DNA of 43,840 nt from contig CAWGYT010000026.1 of assembly GCA_963826795.1 (NCBI GenBank), positions 1 to 43,840 on the forward strand, written 5' to 3'. The position numbers and the translations under genes were made by a program. The stretch comes from CAWGYT01 sp963826795 (lineage in GTDB: Bacteria > Planctomycetota > Planctomycetia > Pirellulales > Pirellulaceae). The notes beneath the pieces were generated by a model. The model saw only the letters and a list, made by a program, of their open reading frames with translations. It did not search any database and had not been told where the DNA came from. This document shows, in pieces, positions 18,467 through 28,371 of this stretch; position 1 is the stretch's first letter, and each line of letters starts with the position of its first letter.

Positions 18467-19216
18467 CTATCGACCGCAAAAACTGTATCCGAATAACGAA
18501 ATGTCTCTCGCGTAAACGTCCGCGACGCGATCGATCATCTCATGCGTGTATGCACTCTGATACAGATTAGATTCACCGCTACGATTCTCATGGGCAAGCT
18601 CTTGTTTCCTACCAAGCCGAAACGCTATCGTCTGAAAATCAGATCCGAGCGTCTCGTAGCGACCCGTAAAGTCAAGTCGGCATTGTCCCCCAGAGCTTAC
18701 GACGAATTCCCACTGAGGAATGAAATGCCACCACGATCGCACATTCTCAGAATCGACCCAGTCACATACAAACTCCTCAAAACTTCGATACCTTGATAGG
18801 TTGCTTGCAGACCATTCACGATCACTTCTGTTCATGCCACCACGCCGCAAATAGTGAAATGCGGAATATAGTCGGTCCCACGGATTTCGAACAAACGTAA
18901 ACTTGAAGTAAGTTCTGAGCTCGCTTGAAGAAAACATTATTTCATAGTCACGCATCGTTAAGTGACCAGGACCAACATCCCCGAACAGAGACCGAGATAC
19001 AGATGTTCCGGCGCATTTCGGGATATGTACGAAGATGCAGTTGTGAATGTCAAACGCCTGTGTCGAGTAGCCACCCACGACTCCGCTCCGGTACGACTTA
19101 AGCTTCCTAAACGTATTCGGGCGGAACACGCGAATGGCGAGTCGTCGAAGTGTATGCCGAATACAATAACCATCAATCAGCGGACGTCGCACGTGGAGAT
19201 GATTTCCAGCTTCCAA
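18467..19216 (-). CDS. Sulfotransferase family 2 protein
   Basis: A 249-residue carbohydrate-type sulfotransferase. 'IHNCIFVHIPKCAGTSVSRSLF' is the 5'-PSB loop binding PAPS, and 'YFKFTFVRNPWDRLYSAFHYL' is the 3'-PB motif with the conserved Arg and Ser. 'FIPQWEFVVSSGGQCRLDFTGRYETLGSDFQTI' is the family substrate-side block 'Q......d....d.igrfE.l..d'. The frame opens at a TTG at 19216, so the exact start is unsure, but all core motifs are within the first 200 residues. Second sulfotransferase of the window, with ordinary base composition, so it is probably not part of the AT-rich island. Confidence 0.86.
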   Translation of the reverse strand: MEAGNHLHVRRPLIDGYCIRHTLRRLAIRVFRPNTFRKLKSYRSGVVGGYSTQAFDIHNCIFVHIPKCAGTSVSRSLFGDVGPGHLTMRDYEIMFSSSELRTYFKFTFVRNPWDRLYSAFHYLRRGGMNRSDREWSASNLSRYRSFEEFVCDWVDSENVRSWWHFIPQWEFVVSSGGQCRLDFTGRYETLGSDFQTIAFRLGRKQELAHENRSGESNLYQSAYTHEMIDRVADVYARDISLFGYSFCGR

Positions 19217-19454
19217 TTGTTTACCCTTGGTTTGGGTCTCACGGGAATATGTTTTGCGTCATTCGGCCAGAGGCAGGTCAATCGGGTCAATAGAACAACC
19301 GCACGTTCCTTGACGCCAGCTAAGGCCACGTTTACGAATCACATGGTTTTTACATACAACGGACCGTTAAATGACCTGACTACGACTTCGATTGGTGTAA
19401 CGTATGGCGATCGCTCAGTTGACTCCTTGCCGTGGCATACTGCGATTGTCGTCC

Positions 19455-20581
19455 TCAGCGGCCCCTATCCAACACCCGATCGTAAATTTCCCCCATCTTC
19501 CTCATCCGCTGGCCGAAAGCTGTATTCTCGCTCGACGCTCAAACGTGACGCGTGCCGCAATCGATCCCTAATCGATCCGTTCACTTAGCAAACGCGCCAA
19601 TGCGGCCGCCAGCGACTCCTCGTCGCCAGGATCGACAAGCAATCCATTCACGCCGTCTTCAATCACATCAGTCACACTTCCCGTACGCGTTGCGACCACG
19701 GGGAGCCCCATCGCCATCGCCTCGAGCAATACGTTCGGCAACCCTTCTCGCAGACTGCTCAACGCAAACACGTCGAAGCACGAATAGACGTCGACAAGAT
19801 CGCTTCGGTGTCCCAATAGATGCACGCGATCTGACAGCCGCAGACGGGATGAGAGTCCCGCCAGTTCGGCGCGTTGTTCTCCCTCGCCCACAATCGCGAG
19901 ATGAGCGTCGATTCCCTCTGTTACTACCAGCCTAAGAGCCTTGATCAGATACACGAATCCTTTTTCGGCCGAGAGGCGGCCCACGGCGCCGATCAGCGGC
20001 TTGTCGACAGGTAGTTCGAGACTTCGACGTAAGGCCAGCCGGTCTTCTTTCGGGACGTACTGTTCGACGTCGATTCCGTTCGCCACGAATGAGCAACGTG
20101 ACTCGCCAACGCCCATTCGCCTTGCTTGCCGCTCAAGATCCCGGCTCACCGCAATCACGTGGTCCATCCGCCGCAACGCCCAGCGATCCAAGGCGTAATA
20201 CAATTGCAGCTTGGCTGACCTCGTCACATATCCGTGCATCGTCGTAACGGCCGCTGCATGGCTTGAGCGACGGTGGTAGATCGCCAGAAGATTCGTCTTG
20301 TAATCATGCGCGTGCAGGATGTCCGGCTTGAACTCGCGAATCACGTGAGCGAGTTGTTTGAGGGCTCGTCGATCAACGGGACCTCGCTCGGGAATGTCAA
20401 ACAAGTCGACGCCCAAGGCACGAGCTCGTTCCGGCATATCGTATTGCGGGTCTCCTTCAGGACGCAGGTAGGCGACCCTCACGTCAAACCGATCAGAGAG
20501 GTACCGTGGACTGTTGAGGATCGTCTTCTCCGGACCTCCACCTTTCCCGGAAATCGTTCGCAAATGCAGCACCTTCTTCAT
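19455..20581 (-). CDS. GT4 family glycosyltransferase (C-terminal frameshifts)
   Basis: A GT-B enzyme of about 375 residues. 'MKKVLHLRTISGKGGGPEKTIL' is the N-terminal glycine-rich acceptor-side loop, 'PDILHAHDYKTNLLA' the HAHD strand, 'LIGAVGRLSAEKGFVYLIKAL' the start of the donor domain, and 'SSLREGLPNVLLEAMAMGLPVVATRTG' the EX7E motif region. The first frame stops at 19568 (LLSERID), but the missing tail continues in other frames as 'RDRLRHASRLSVEREYSF' and 'RMRKMGEIYDRVLDRGR' with a TGA at 19455, so two indels near 19570 and 19525 truncate the apparent protein. Its ATG lies just after an 18-base-stem hairpin. Confidence 0.87.
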
Positions 20582-20586
20582 GGTTT

Positions 20587-20651
20587 CACCACAGAGCCAC
20601 AGAGGGCTGCTCTATGTCGAACTGCTCTGTGAACTCTGTGGCTCTGTGGTG
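20587..20651. repeat. Perfect 18-bp inverted repeat from the CACCACAGAG family
   Basis: CACCACAGAGCCACAGAG at 20587-20604 is the exact reverse complement of the 18 bases at 20634-20651, with a 29-base loop. It sits across the 3' end of one GT4 gene and only a few bases before the start codon (20581) of the next, so the transcript can form a strong hairpin in front of that start. Two single copies of the same core occur elsewhere in the window. Confidence 0.85.
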
Positions 20652-21810
20652 ATCTCGACGGGTTGCCGAGCGTCACCTAAGGCGTCGATCCAGCCGCTTA
20701 GCTGTGCTGCTCTTCGATCCCAGCCGTCGTTCTTAACGGCCTCCCGTCGCTGCTCACTTCGCTGGCTGGAATCGTCCGCGAGTGCCTGGTCCATTTGTTC
20801 GAGAAACTCTGCGGTGCAGCTCGCGACGCGCACGTGAGGCTGCAAGATTCGCACCTCGGGAACGTCGACGCTCACCGTCGGCTTTCCAGTTGCCAGACAC
20901 TCCCGCAGCTTCAGCGGCCCGCTTTGCCGAATCATTTCGTCGTCGACATACGGCAGCATGAGGGCGTCTAAACCCGCGATCCAACTCGGTAGCTCATCGT
21001 AAGACTGCTGGCCCACGAAATGAACATTGCTTCGCGCGGCAAACGCCGGATCGCAGTGGTCGATCGGGCCGATCATCACGACACTACCCGCCGGGTACCG
21101 GTCGGCGACGGACTTGAGCAAGCTGAAATCCAACTTCTCGTAAATCAATCCGAAAAAGCCGATTCGAGGGGCGGGAAGCCGTGAGATCGCTTCTGGCGGC
21201 ACTCGTTCACTAGCGGACGCAAAGTGCTCCCAGTCGACGCCGTGGGGGAAATATCTGCAGCGGTCACTGTCGTCGTAGCGCGAACACAGTGCGTGGGAGA
21301 CGGGAAGTATCAACTGTGCCTGCCGTGAAATCTCCTCGTCGGCGCGAGCAGCGCGTCTCGATCCGCACCAGGCCAATGGCTGAAGTCATCCGTCACGTAG
21401 TAGACAATCGCGCGACGCGATATGCCGTGTACCATCCAAAGAACATAGGGCAGCGTGGTAAGTACGACCACGTCGGTCATTTCGAGCTGTTTTAGTGTCG
21501 ACTTCAATCGCCGAGTGACGAATCGACGGTTCAGTTCGCCCGCGAGCGGGTTGCCGAACGTGGGAAGCATCGGCAAATCGGTAACCCACATCTGATCGCC
21601 GACCTGCTGCAAACCTTTCCGCCAGTTTCGCAGCTTCTCGACAACTCGCCTGGCCGTGAACGAATTCATCCGAAGCTTGCGGGTCCCGATCGTGTTAACC
21701 CACAGCACACGATACTCCCGGCACAGGCGCCGAACCAGATGCTGACAGCTGGACGGATGCCTGCCCCAGTCGTCCGCAAACACCACGAGCGATTTTCGGC
21801 GGGCCGGCAT
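20612..21810 (-). CDS. GT4/TuaH-like glycosyltransferase (one frameshift)
   Basis: A GT-B glycosyltransferase of about 399 residues. It starts 'MPARRKSLVVFADDWGRHPS' and 'LCREYRVLWVNTIGTRKL', continues to 'AIVYYVTDDFSHWPGADRDALL', and then after one indel near 21350 'RADEEISRQAQLILPVSHALC'. The C-terminal donor domain reads 'RYFPHGVDWEHF', 'RIGFFGLIYEKLDFSLL' and 'GPLKLRECLATGKPTVSVDVPEV' (the KL.EcLA.GkPvVs motif). This order matches TuaH-like enzymes that add sugars to exopolysaccharide or teichuronic acid. The last residues 'TTEPQSSQSS' are translated from the repeat hairpin, so the natural stop may have been displaced by that element. ATG at 21810 follows closely the stop of the preceding GT4. 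Confidence 0.84.
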
Positions 21811-21812
21811 CT

Positions 21813-22962
21813 TCAAGCGTTGATCATCTGAGCGTACAGGTGACGGTAACCCTGCTGCATTTCGCGACTTGAAAAGTGCTCGCGAGCGCGGACTGCCGTG
21901 TCGGCTCCCATCCGTTGGCGCAAGCCTGCGTCGGCAGCCAGTGCCAGCAACGGCATCGGCCAGACCCGAATCGTCCTTCGCCGCTGCGAGGAGTCCCGTC
22001 TTCCCCGGCAGTACAACCTCACTCACGCCGCCCACGTCCGTCGCGACGACGGGAAGTCCAGTCGCCATTGCTTCAATCAGCGTCAAGGGAATCCCCTCCG
22101 AGACGCTGGTCAAGAGTGCCACGTCCGCGGCGCACAACAATCGGTCCACATCATCACGCATCCCGAGAAGCTGAATTGAGCGTGCGAGTCCCAGTCGGCC
22201 GATTTCGGACTCAATCGCCGCTCTTTCCGGGCCTCCACCGACCAGCAGCAACCGCACATCGTCGCGCTTCGCTTTCAGCTTCGCCATCATTCGAATGGCC
22301 GTCAGGTGGTCTTTCAATGGATCCAACCGAGCAACCTGGATAATCACGAACTCACTCGGCCCAAGACATAGCTCGTCGCGCACTGTCGCGCGAACGCATT
22401 CGGAAGGCCCAAAGCGATCCAGATCAACACCGTTGTAGATCACTTGAACTCGCTCCGACGGAATTCCCTCGTTTTCCACGAGGGCACGCTTTACTGTCTG
22501 CCCGACGCTCACCACGCGATCGGATCTTCGAAGAAACAGTCGATTGAACAGGATTCGTTTGCGGCGTGGAAAATCGGGAAAGTGACGCCCGTGCTCGGTA
22601 AACAGCACGGGCGGACGACGACCGACCAAACCGGTCGCCAGGCAATAGAAGAACGGCGTGTATTGATGGGCATGAACCAACTGAACGTTTTCGACGCGAA
22701 AGAAACGCGACAGCTTCCGAACGCAACCCAAGTCCCATCCCGCACGCCTTCCGATGACCGAGATGGAAAACCCGAGATCGCGAAGCTGCTCTGAAAGAAC
22801 CCCCGCACTGTCGAGGCACACAAAAACAGTCCGAAACTCCGCGAGCTCTTGGCCAAGGCGCGCCGCCAGCAGCTCAGCCCCTCCAATCGACAGCGAGTGC
22901 ACCACATGACAAACAGTCGGTCGTGCACCGTTTTCAAGTCGAGATGAACCGTTGCCAGGCAC
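21813..22962 (-). CDS. GT4 family glycosyltransferase (one frameshift)
   Basis: A GT-B enzyme of about 382 residues. 'VCHVVHSLSIGGAELLAARLG' is the N-terminal GGAE loop, 'VQLVHAHQYTPFFYCLA' the HAHQ strand, 'VIIQVARLDPLKDHLTAI' the donor-domain start, and 'SVSEGIPLTLIEAMATGLPVVATDVGG' the EX7E motif. After 'GLLAAAKDDSGLADAV' one indel near 21955 shifts the frame to 'MPLLALAADAGLRQRMGADTAVRAREHFSSREMQQGYRHLYAQM', the normal GT4 tail. Without that correction the frame runs into the next gene and mimics a 563-residue fusion. The GTG at 22962 is proposed; an earlier GTG at 23001 would translate the repeat element as HHRGTETQR and overlap the upstream gene. Confidence 0.86.
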
Positions 22963-22966
22963 CCGC

Positions 22967-22989
22967 TGTGTCTCTGTGCCTCTGTGGTG
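22967..22989 (-). repeat. Copy of the CACCACAGAG intergenic repeat
   Basis: On the minus strand CACCACAGAGGCACAGAGAC lies between the stop of the PEP-CTERM gene and the likely start of the next GT4. It shares the core ACCACAGAGNCACAGAG with the copies at 20587, 20634 and 28380. Confidence 0.7.
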
Positions 22990-22991
22990 AT

Positions 22992-24813
22992 CTAACCGCA
23001 CGCGATCGCGTCCCGCCGAATCATTCGCACCGCGAAAAGGCCGCCTCCGATTGCCAACAGCAGGCAGGATGCCGGCTCGGGCACTGCCGCCGCCGCGGTG
23101 CCCATTCGCGGTCCTTGCTCAAATCCGCCGGCCTGGAACGCCAAGATCAGATCCGCGGTGCCGAAATCACCGTCACCGTCCCAGTCGCCCGTCGCCCAGG
23201 TTGAATTCCCGACAATCTCGTCTTCATACTCGGCCGCCTGAAACACGACGACCAAGTCCGTCGTCGTGAATTCGCCGTCCAGATCGGCATCGCCGTAGTA
23301 AGTGACAAACAGTTCGTTCACCCAGACATCTCGGTCTCCCTCATCGACGGCTCCATTGCCATCAAGATCAAACACGGGATCCTCCGAACCGTCACGAATC
23401 GCGGCCAGAAGCATGTCAATGTCGCCGACGTCACAGGTTCCATTCGAATTCAGATCGCAAGTAGGCCCTGGCTGCTGTTTCATGAGCAACGCGTACGAGA
23501 ATGAATCAACCATAATGGACGGATTTTGAATGGGCGAGAAACTCCAGTCACCGACGAGCGGATCGTCGAGCCCCAGGTCCAGTCTCGACTCGGAGCCGGG
23601 GACGGCCAGGACGAAGGAATCGCCCGGGTCGATCGCGAAGGTCAAATTACGGCTCGTCGCGTTGACGACCCACTTACCCCAATCGTAATCCCAGGCCACA
23701 AGCGTCGATTCATCAACGCCCGGGTCTTCACCGTAGATCCCGTTTTGCTCCGGACTCGGAAGAGACGGAACGCTGGCAGCGGGATTGGCCCGGTTAAACC
23801 ACTGATTGCCGTCGAACTTAAAGGTCGCCGGCTTGGTGCTCGACCCCCGATTCACGGTCTCAAACAGGTCGCCAGATTCCCAGACGACGATGTTGCGCTC
23901 AAAGGTCCCATTCTGCGTATCGATGAAGCCGGTTTGACGATTTTCCTTGAGGATCCGCATCACATAACCGCCCGGGCGGACGATCAAGTTGTTGCGAAAG
24001 ACTCCATCAGCGACATTGACGTAGGATGCCGCAGCCCGAATGCCGGTCCGATCGCGTCCATTGCTCACGATCACGTTCCCTTCCGCCACCAGGTTACTGG
24101 CCTCCACGTCACCGGGCGGCAGGGGGCGAAACAGCGTCAAACTGGTCGTCCCGCCAAACTGGATCGCTCGTTCGTTGGCGTCGATAATGCGGTTGCCACG
24201 GACGACGACATCGCTGCTTCCCCCTTTGAGCAGAACTCCGGTGCCAACTCCAGGATTACTGTTCTGGAACAAAGAGCGCTCGATTAGCCCCTGATGAACA
24301 CCGACACCCGCGACGGCACTTCCGTCGGGTCCCCAGCCGATGACGGATACTCGGTCGATATGAAAATCATCAACGCCGGCAAGCTTGATTCCGACTCCCT
24401 TCACATTCCGAATCAAGAGGTTCTCCATACTCACGTTTCGTGAGAGCTGCAGGCGCTCCATTGTCATCAATGTTAATCGCATTTAACTCGGCGCCCTGAA
24501 TAATCAGATCGCTGAGCGTCACGTCACTGACGTTACTTAACTTGAGGCCTTCGCCGAAGCCTGCCCCGTCGATCACCGCGCGGTTATTCGGATCCGCACT
24601 TCGGATTGTCACTCCCGACATGCCAAGCGCGGCGAAACGCCCGGGGTACACACCGGGAGCAAGCACAATCTCGTCGCCGGCCTCGGCACTCTGCATCGCC
24701 GACCGCAACGAATCCGCATTCGTCACGTTCAGCGTGGCAGCTCCACCATCTTGCACGCCACCTCGCAGCAGCAAATTCAATAATATCAATAGAGTGAACG
24801 TATGCTTCCGCAT
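22992..24813 (-). CDS. Right-handed beta-helix protein with dockerin-like repeats and PEP-CTERM anchor (one frameshift)
   Basis: A secreted protein of about 606 residues. 'MRKHTFTLLILLNLLLRGG' is a signal peptide. 'DSLRSAMQSAEAGDEIVLAPGVYPG' and 'GVTIRSADPNNRAVIDGAG' open a pectate-lyase-like beta-helix, continued by 'SRNVSMENLLIRNVKGVGIKL', 'DVVVRGNRIIDANERAIQF' and 'GVFRNNLIVRPGG'. Then come a 'CDLNSNGTCDVGDIDMLLAA' EF-hand/dockerin-like unit and 'GDADLDGEFTTTDLVVVFQA' and 'GDWDGDGDFGTADLILAFQAGGF' repeats typical of Pirellulales. The tail 'VPEPASCLLLAIGGGLFAVRMIRR' is a PEP-CTERM sorting signal (VPEP, helix, basic residues) for exosortase processing. One indel near 24455 splits the frame. 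Coding inside the glycan operon suggests it binds, cuts or epimerises the polysaccharide, or is itself glycosylated. Confidence 0.87.
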
Positions 24814-24880
24814 CTCAAAGTCTCCTGGTAGTTTGGAACGGCCTGCGGTGCCACATTACGCCTTCGACACGTGATCGCGT

Positions 24881-26785
24881 TCACGCCCCGAGCGAGTTCG
24901 CAAGCAGCACGCTCCCGTCCCGCAACTCCTCACCGTGGATCAAACGCTGTCCTGACTCGAAAACCATCATCGCCAGCAGCAAGAACGTATGGTTGCGTCG
25001 ATTCGTATGATGATTATCGACGACTCGTCGGACACCCGCCGGATCAAACACTCCCCGATCAAGACACTGATCGCTCAAGAGGATTTCATGGACCAAGCCC
25101 GACAACTCTCGACGCAACCACAGCCCAAGACGTTCGTAGGGTTGGTAACCGGGCATTCCGAGTTTGGCCATGACCTTCGAGTACACAGCGGCGTACGCGA
25201 GGCGGCCTTGACCCGCGCCCATCCTCGTACCGGTATTCGTATTGACGACGTTCAGGAATTCGGGACGGCGTCTTCTCAGAATATGCGTCTGAATCTCTTC
25301 CCCTAACTTCAACTCAGGCGGGCTTGCGAGAAGAATTTCGACGAGGTCGTTATCCAAGTAGGGAAGACGAGGCTCGACGATCGAATTAAACTTCACCATG
25401 GAAAGCATCGTTTCGCGTCGCAATCGCTCGTTGACAAACAAGTGCCACACGCGCTGCAGCGGAGGATCGATCGCCTGAAGCGGCGAAAGCGAATCGGCAA
25501 GCGACTGCTTTGCGAGTTCGCCAAGTGAATCAGCATACGGCGCACGGAACAAAGGGACTTCGACGCCATCCATCAGGTATGCCTGCAGGTGCCGAAGCAG
25601 CCAGTCGGCGAGTTGCAGGTCGGTAGCAATCTGAAGGCCTTCGCGATCGAGCGAGAAGCTGTAGGCCTTTCGCATGTGCATCAACTCGCCCGCATGCCCG
25701 CGCAGGAGAACACGAATCCCGAGCTTTCGGTACAGGGGGAAGGTTGGCATCACGATGCACTGGGACAGGTATTGACCGTCCGTCAATCGCACCATTCGCT
25801 CCAGGTGGCTCGCATAATCGGCGAGGAAAGCGGTGTCCAAGGTGTGATTGTGGTGCTCGCAGCCAAAAAAGTCAGCGAGTTGCTGGGCGGACTTGTGGTC
25901 ACGGCATCCCTGCATGCCAAGGCAGACGGTTTTCAGATCGACTGCTTGGGCGTCGATCACTCCGAGAATGGTGCGCGCGTCCAAACCGCCAGAAAGTGCC
26001 AGCCCAAGATTTGGTGTCGATGCGACGCGAGATTCAACCGCCCGCTGAAACGCTTCGGTGATCTCCGAGAGCGTCTCAAGTTGGCTGGCTGCCGGGCGTT
26101 CCTTCACGTCCGTCGTCGACCAGTAGGTCTCTGCCGAAACATCGCCCCGCTGAATGTCATAAGTTAAACAGGTCGCGGCTGGGACGACCCGCACTGCCTC
26201 CAGCAAGGTATCATTTCCCAGATTATGCCCGAACGTGAAGAACTGGGCCAAACCGCGCGGGCTCACGGCGCGCGACACCGTTGGGTCCACGATCAACGTG
26301 GCGATTTGAGAGCCAAAGACAAATCGGCAATCCGACGTCGCAAAATAGAGTGGTCGCGTGGCAAACCGATCCGTTATTACGTGAATTCGACGTGCGTTCC
26401 GATCCCAGATTACGGCGGAAAAGGAGCCGCTGACTTGCCGTAGAAACGACAAACCTTGCGTTTGAAAACCCCGCAGTAGCAATTCCGTCGGATCCTGGCA
26501 CGGGGCTCCTTGGGACACAAGGCCAAGCGTCGCGCGGAGCCGATCCGCATTGTAGATTTCGCCCTCCATCAGCGCAATCATCGTGCCGTCTTCACTTACC
26601 GCAGGCTTGGGCGGTTGAGGGGCATAACCGAGCGACATCCGCCCCATTGCCAACCCCAAGTCTGGTTCGACGTGCGCGCAGTGGCGATACCACGACTCGT
26701 GGCGCATGCGGTCCAGCATTTGCGGAAGCATCTCCGATACCGGCGCTTCACGATTTCGACTCAGGATTCCACAAATTCCAGGCAT
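24881..26785 (-). CDS. Asparagine-synthase-like amidotransferase, N-terminal Cys displaced
   Basis: An intact 634-residue protein with the two-domain AsnB layout. The N-terminal glutaminase-like half begins 'MPGICGILSR', so the Cys that must be residue 2 in active class II amidotransferases sits at residue 5 and would need exposure by trimming, or the half is inactive. 'LMEGEIYN' and 'GSFSAVIWDRNARRIHVITDRFATRPLYFA' continue it. The synthetase half has 'LGLALSGGLDARTIL' (PP-loop SGGxD with the usual second Ser replaced) and 'VEPRLPYLDNDLVE'. Such divergent AsnB-like proteins are common in exopolysaccharide clusters and are thought to form amide links on uronic acids. It is 17 bases downstream of the GT39-like gene. 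Confidence 0.82.
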   Translation of the reverse strand: MPGICGILSRNREAPVSEMLPQMLDRMRHESWYRHCAHVEPDLGLAMGRMSLGYAPQPPKPAVSEDGTMIALMEGEIYNADRLRATLGLVSQGAPCQDPTELLLRGFQTQGLSFLRQVSGSFSAVIWDRNARRIHVITDRFATRPLYFATSDCRFVFGSQIATLIVDPTVSRAVSPRGLAQFFTFGHNLGNDTLLEAVRVVPAATCLTYDIQRGDVSAETYWSTTDVKERPAASQLETLSEITEAFQRAVESRVASTPNLGLALSGGLDARTILGVIDAQAVDLKTVCLGMQGCRDHKSAQQLADFFGCEHHNHTLDTAFLADYASHLERMVRLTDGQYLSQCIVMPTFPLYRKLGIRVLLRGHAGELMHMRKAYSFSLDREGLQIATDLQLADWLLRHLQAYLMDGVEVPLFRAPYADSLGELAKQSLADSLSPLQAIDPPLQRVWHLFVNERLRRETMLSMVKFNSIVEPRLPYLDNDLVEILLASPPELKLGEEIQTHILRRRRPEFLNVVNTNTGTRMGAGQGRLAYAAVYSKVMAKLGMPGYQPYERLGLWLRRELSGLVHEILLSDQCLDRGVFDPAGVRRVVDNHHTNRRNHTFLLLAMMVFESGQRLIHGEELRDGSVLLANSLGA

Positions 26786-26802
26786 AGCTAAGCGTCGTCA
26801 GT

Positions 26803-28341
26803 CTAAAGGCCAGTAGTCTCGATGTTTTGACGATGGCTTGCTGCAACAGCCCGCTCCGTCTCGCAACACGACGTCGCGTATGCAGTTGCCAACGCCTCAT
26901 GATAGTCCGCGTTCGCAGTCCTACCAAGCAAGGTGCGGTCGACCACATTGAGCCGAGCGTCCTGCTTGCGATAGTCACCCAGGTCGATGACCGTGATCTG
27001 CAAGATCCAGCTTGCGATTAACACGGCACTCACGACCGTCGCGAAGCGACAACGGCCGCGGTCCCGACACGTCAGTAGCTCACGCCAACGATTCGCCGCC
27101 GCGGCCGCGTAGATCATGACCAGGGGAATTACCGGCAAATGATAGCGGGAATGAGCAAAAACAGCGGAATGGATCGCGCAGATAAAGCCGACCAGCAGCA
27201 GCAAGAACCAGTGCATGCGCCGATCTTGAGGCGGGAACAGCACGAATCCGTAGATTCCACCCAGGACAACAGCTGCGTAGCTTGTAAACACCAGGGCTGC
27301 AATCAACGCCGTAGCGAACCGCGATTTCACTCCCCAGTAACCGCGCAGGGCACCGGCGACAATTGCGCGATCCAGCTGCCAAAAATTGAAAAACTTGACC
27401 ACACTTCGTTGTAGCGTAAGTCCTGGGTGCGTCGCCGCAAATTTCACGCCTCGACGCATCGCTGCTTTGTCTCGCTGACCCTGCGTGAACGCCCCGAATT
27501 CCGGCAGTTCGGCCGCCAACACCGCGTGCCAAGACTTGTCACCCCGAATCGTGATCGCGTCCCACGCTCGGAAAAGCGGGGTGTACTCGTAGTTCCCCAT
27601 CATCACGTTCCGCCCCCCCATCACGTCCACCGTCGTGAACGTTCGCTGCAACCGCGTGTTGCGAATCGACCAGGGAGCGAGAACCACGCCAAAAGCGATC
27701 ACCGGAATCGCCGCCAAGACGATTCGTCGAGACCACGGTTCGCCGCGAGAAACATATAGCAAGTAACAAACCAGAAAAGGCGGAAACAGCCACAACACGG
27801 ATCGTGTCAATGCAGCCAGGCCAAACGCCACACCCACCAACAACAAGTGTCTGAGACGGCTCGTTTCAAGAAACGAGAACAGGGCAAGGCAGCCCCCCAG
27901 CAGCAGAAATATGAAAAGCGTTTCCGTCAGCAGCAGGCACGTGGTAAACACCAGGGGTGGATAAAAGCAACAGATTCCCGCCGCCCAGAGACCAACCTGT
28001 GGCGAGTACATTTTGCGAGCGAGCAAGTTGATTTGGACCACGCTGGCCAGTGACAACAATGCCTGCAAGACTCGGACAGCCTGAAAGTTTTCGATGCCGA
28101 AGATCCGATACGTGACCGCCACGAGCGCTGGATACAAAGGAGGACGAATTGACGTCAAAGTCCCGGACGGCGTGGCAAACTTTCCTTCGGTCGCCAAACT
28201 GACCGCAATCCCGTTGTAGCTTCGCTCGTCGTCGATGTAGAGTGGTTCGCCCTGAAACCAAATCAGCAGCACGACGCGAAGCAAAGCTCCCAGAAGGAGC
28301 AGCCCGGCGAAGGCCCCCCACCTCCGATTCGCCCCGCTCAA
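26803..28341 (-). CDS. GT39/PMT-like membrane glycosyltransferase
   Basis: An intact 512-residue GT-C protein with about ten membrane helices. 'EPLYIDDERSYNGIAVSLATEGKFATPSGTLTSIRPPLYPALVAV' is the first extracytoplasmic loop with the acidic DDE pair and the RPPLYP block of polyprenyl-phosphate-sugar dependent enzymes. 'LTRSVLWLFPPFLVCYLL' and 'SRYHLPVIPLVMIYAAAAA' are the central and late helices. It presumably transfers a sugar from a lipid carrier to the exopolysaccharide or a protein on the outer face. The start is a TTG at 28341. About 66 bases separate it from the UbiA gene, and that gap contains a copy of the CACCACAGAG repeat. Confidence 0.85.
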   Translation of the reverse strand: MSGANRRWGAFAGLLLLGALLRVVLLIWFQGEPLYIDDERSYNGIAVSLATEGKFATPSGTLTSIRPPLYPALVAVTYRIFGIENFQAVRVLQALLSLASVVQINLLARKMYSPQVGLWAAGICCFYPPLVFTTCLLLTETLFIFLLLGGCLALFSFLETSRLRHLLLVGVAFGLAALTRSVLWLFPPFLVCYLLYVSRGEPWSRRIVLAAIPVIAFGVVLAPWSIRNTRLQRTFTTVDVMGGRNVMMGNYEYTPLFRAWDAITIRGDKSWHAVLAAELPEFGAFTQGQRDKAAMRRGVKFAATHPGLTLQRSVVKFFNFWQLDRAIVAGALRGYWGVKSRFATALIAALVFTSYAAVVLGGIYGFVLFPPQDRRMHWFLLLLVGFICAIHSAVFAHSRYHLPVIPLVMIYAAAAANRWRELLTCRDRGRCRFATVVSAVLIASWILQITVIDLGDYRKQDARLNVVDRTLLGRTANADYHEALATAYATSCCETERAVAASHRQNIETTGL

Positions 28342-28371
28342 CAGTCTCAGTCGCAGTTGTCAAAGAACTTT

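Noticed and set aside
21310..23001. A 563-codon frame resembling a fused double glycosyltransferase
   Set aside because: An indel near 21955 makes the first GT4 read into the second. The proper C-terminus of the first and a clean ATG for the second are both present, so these are two genes.
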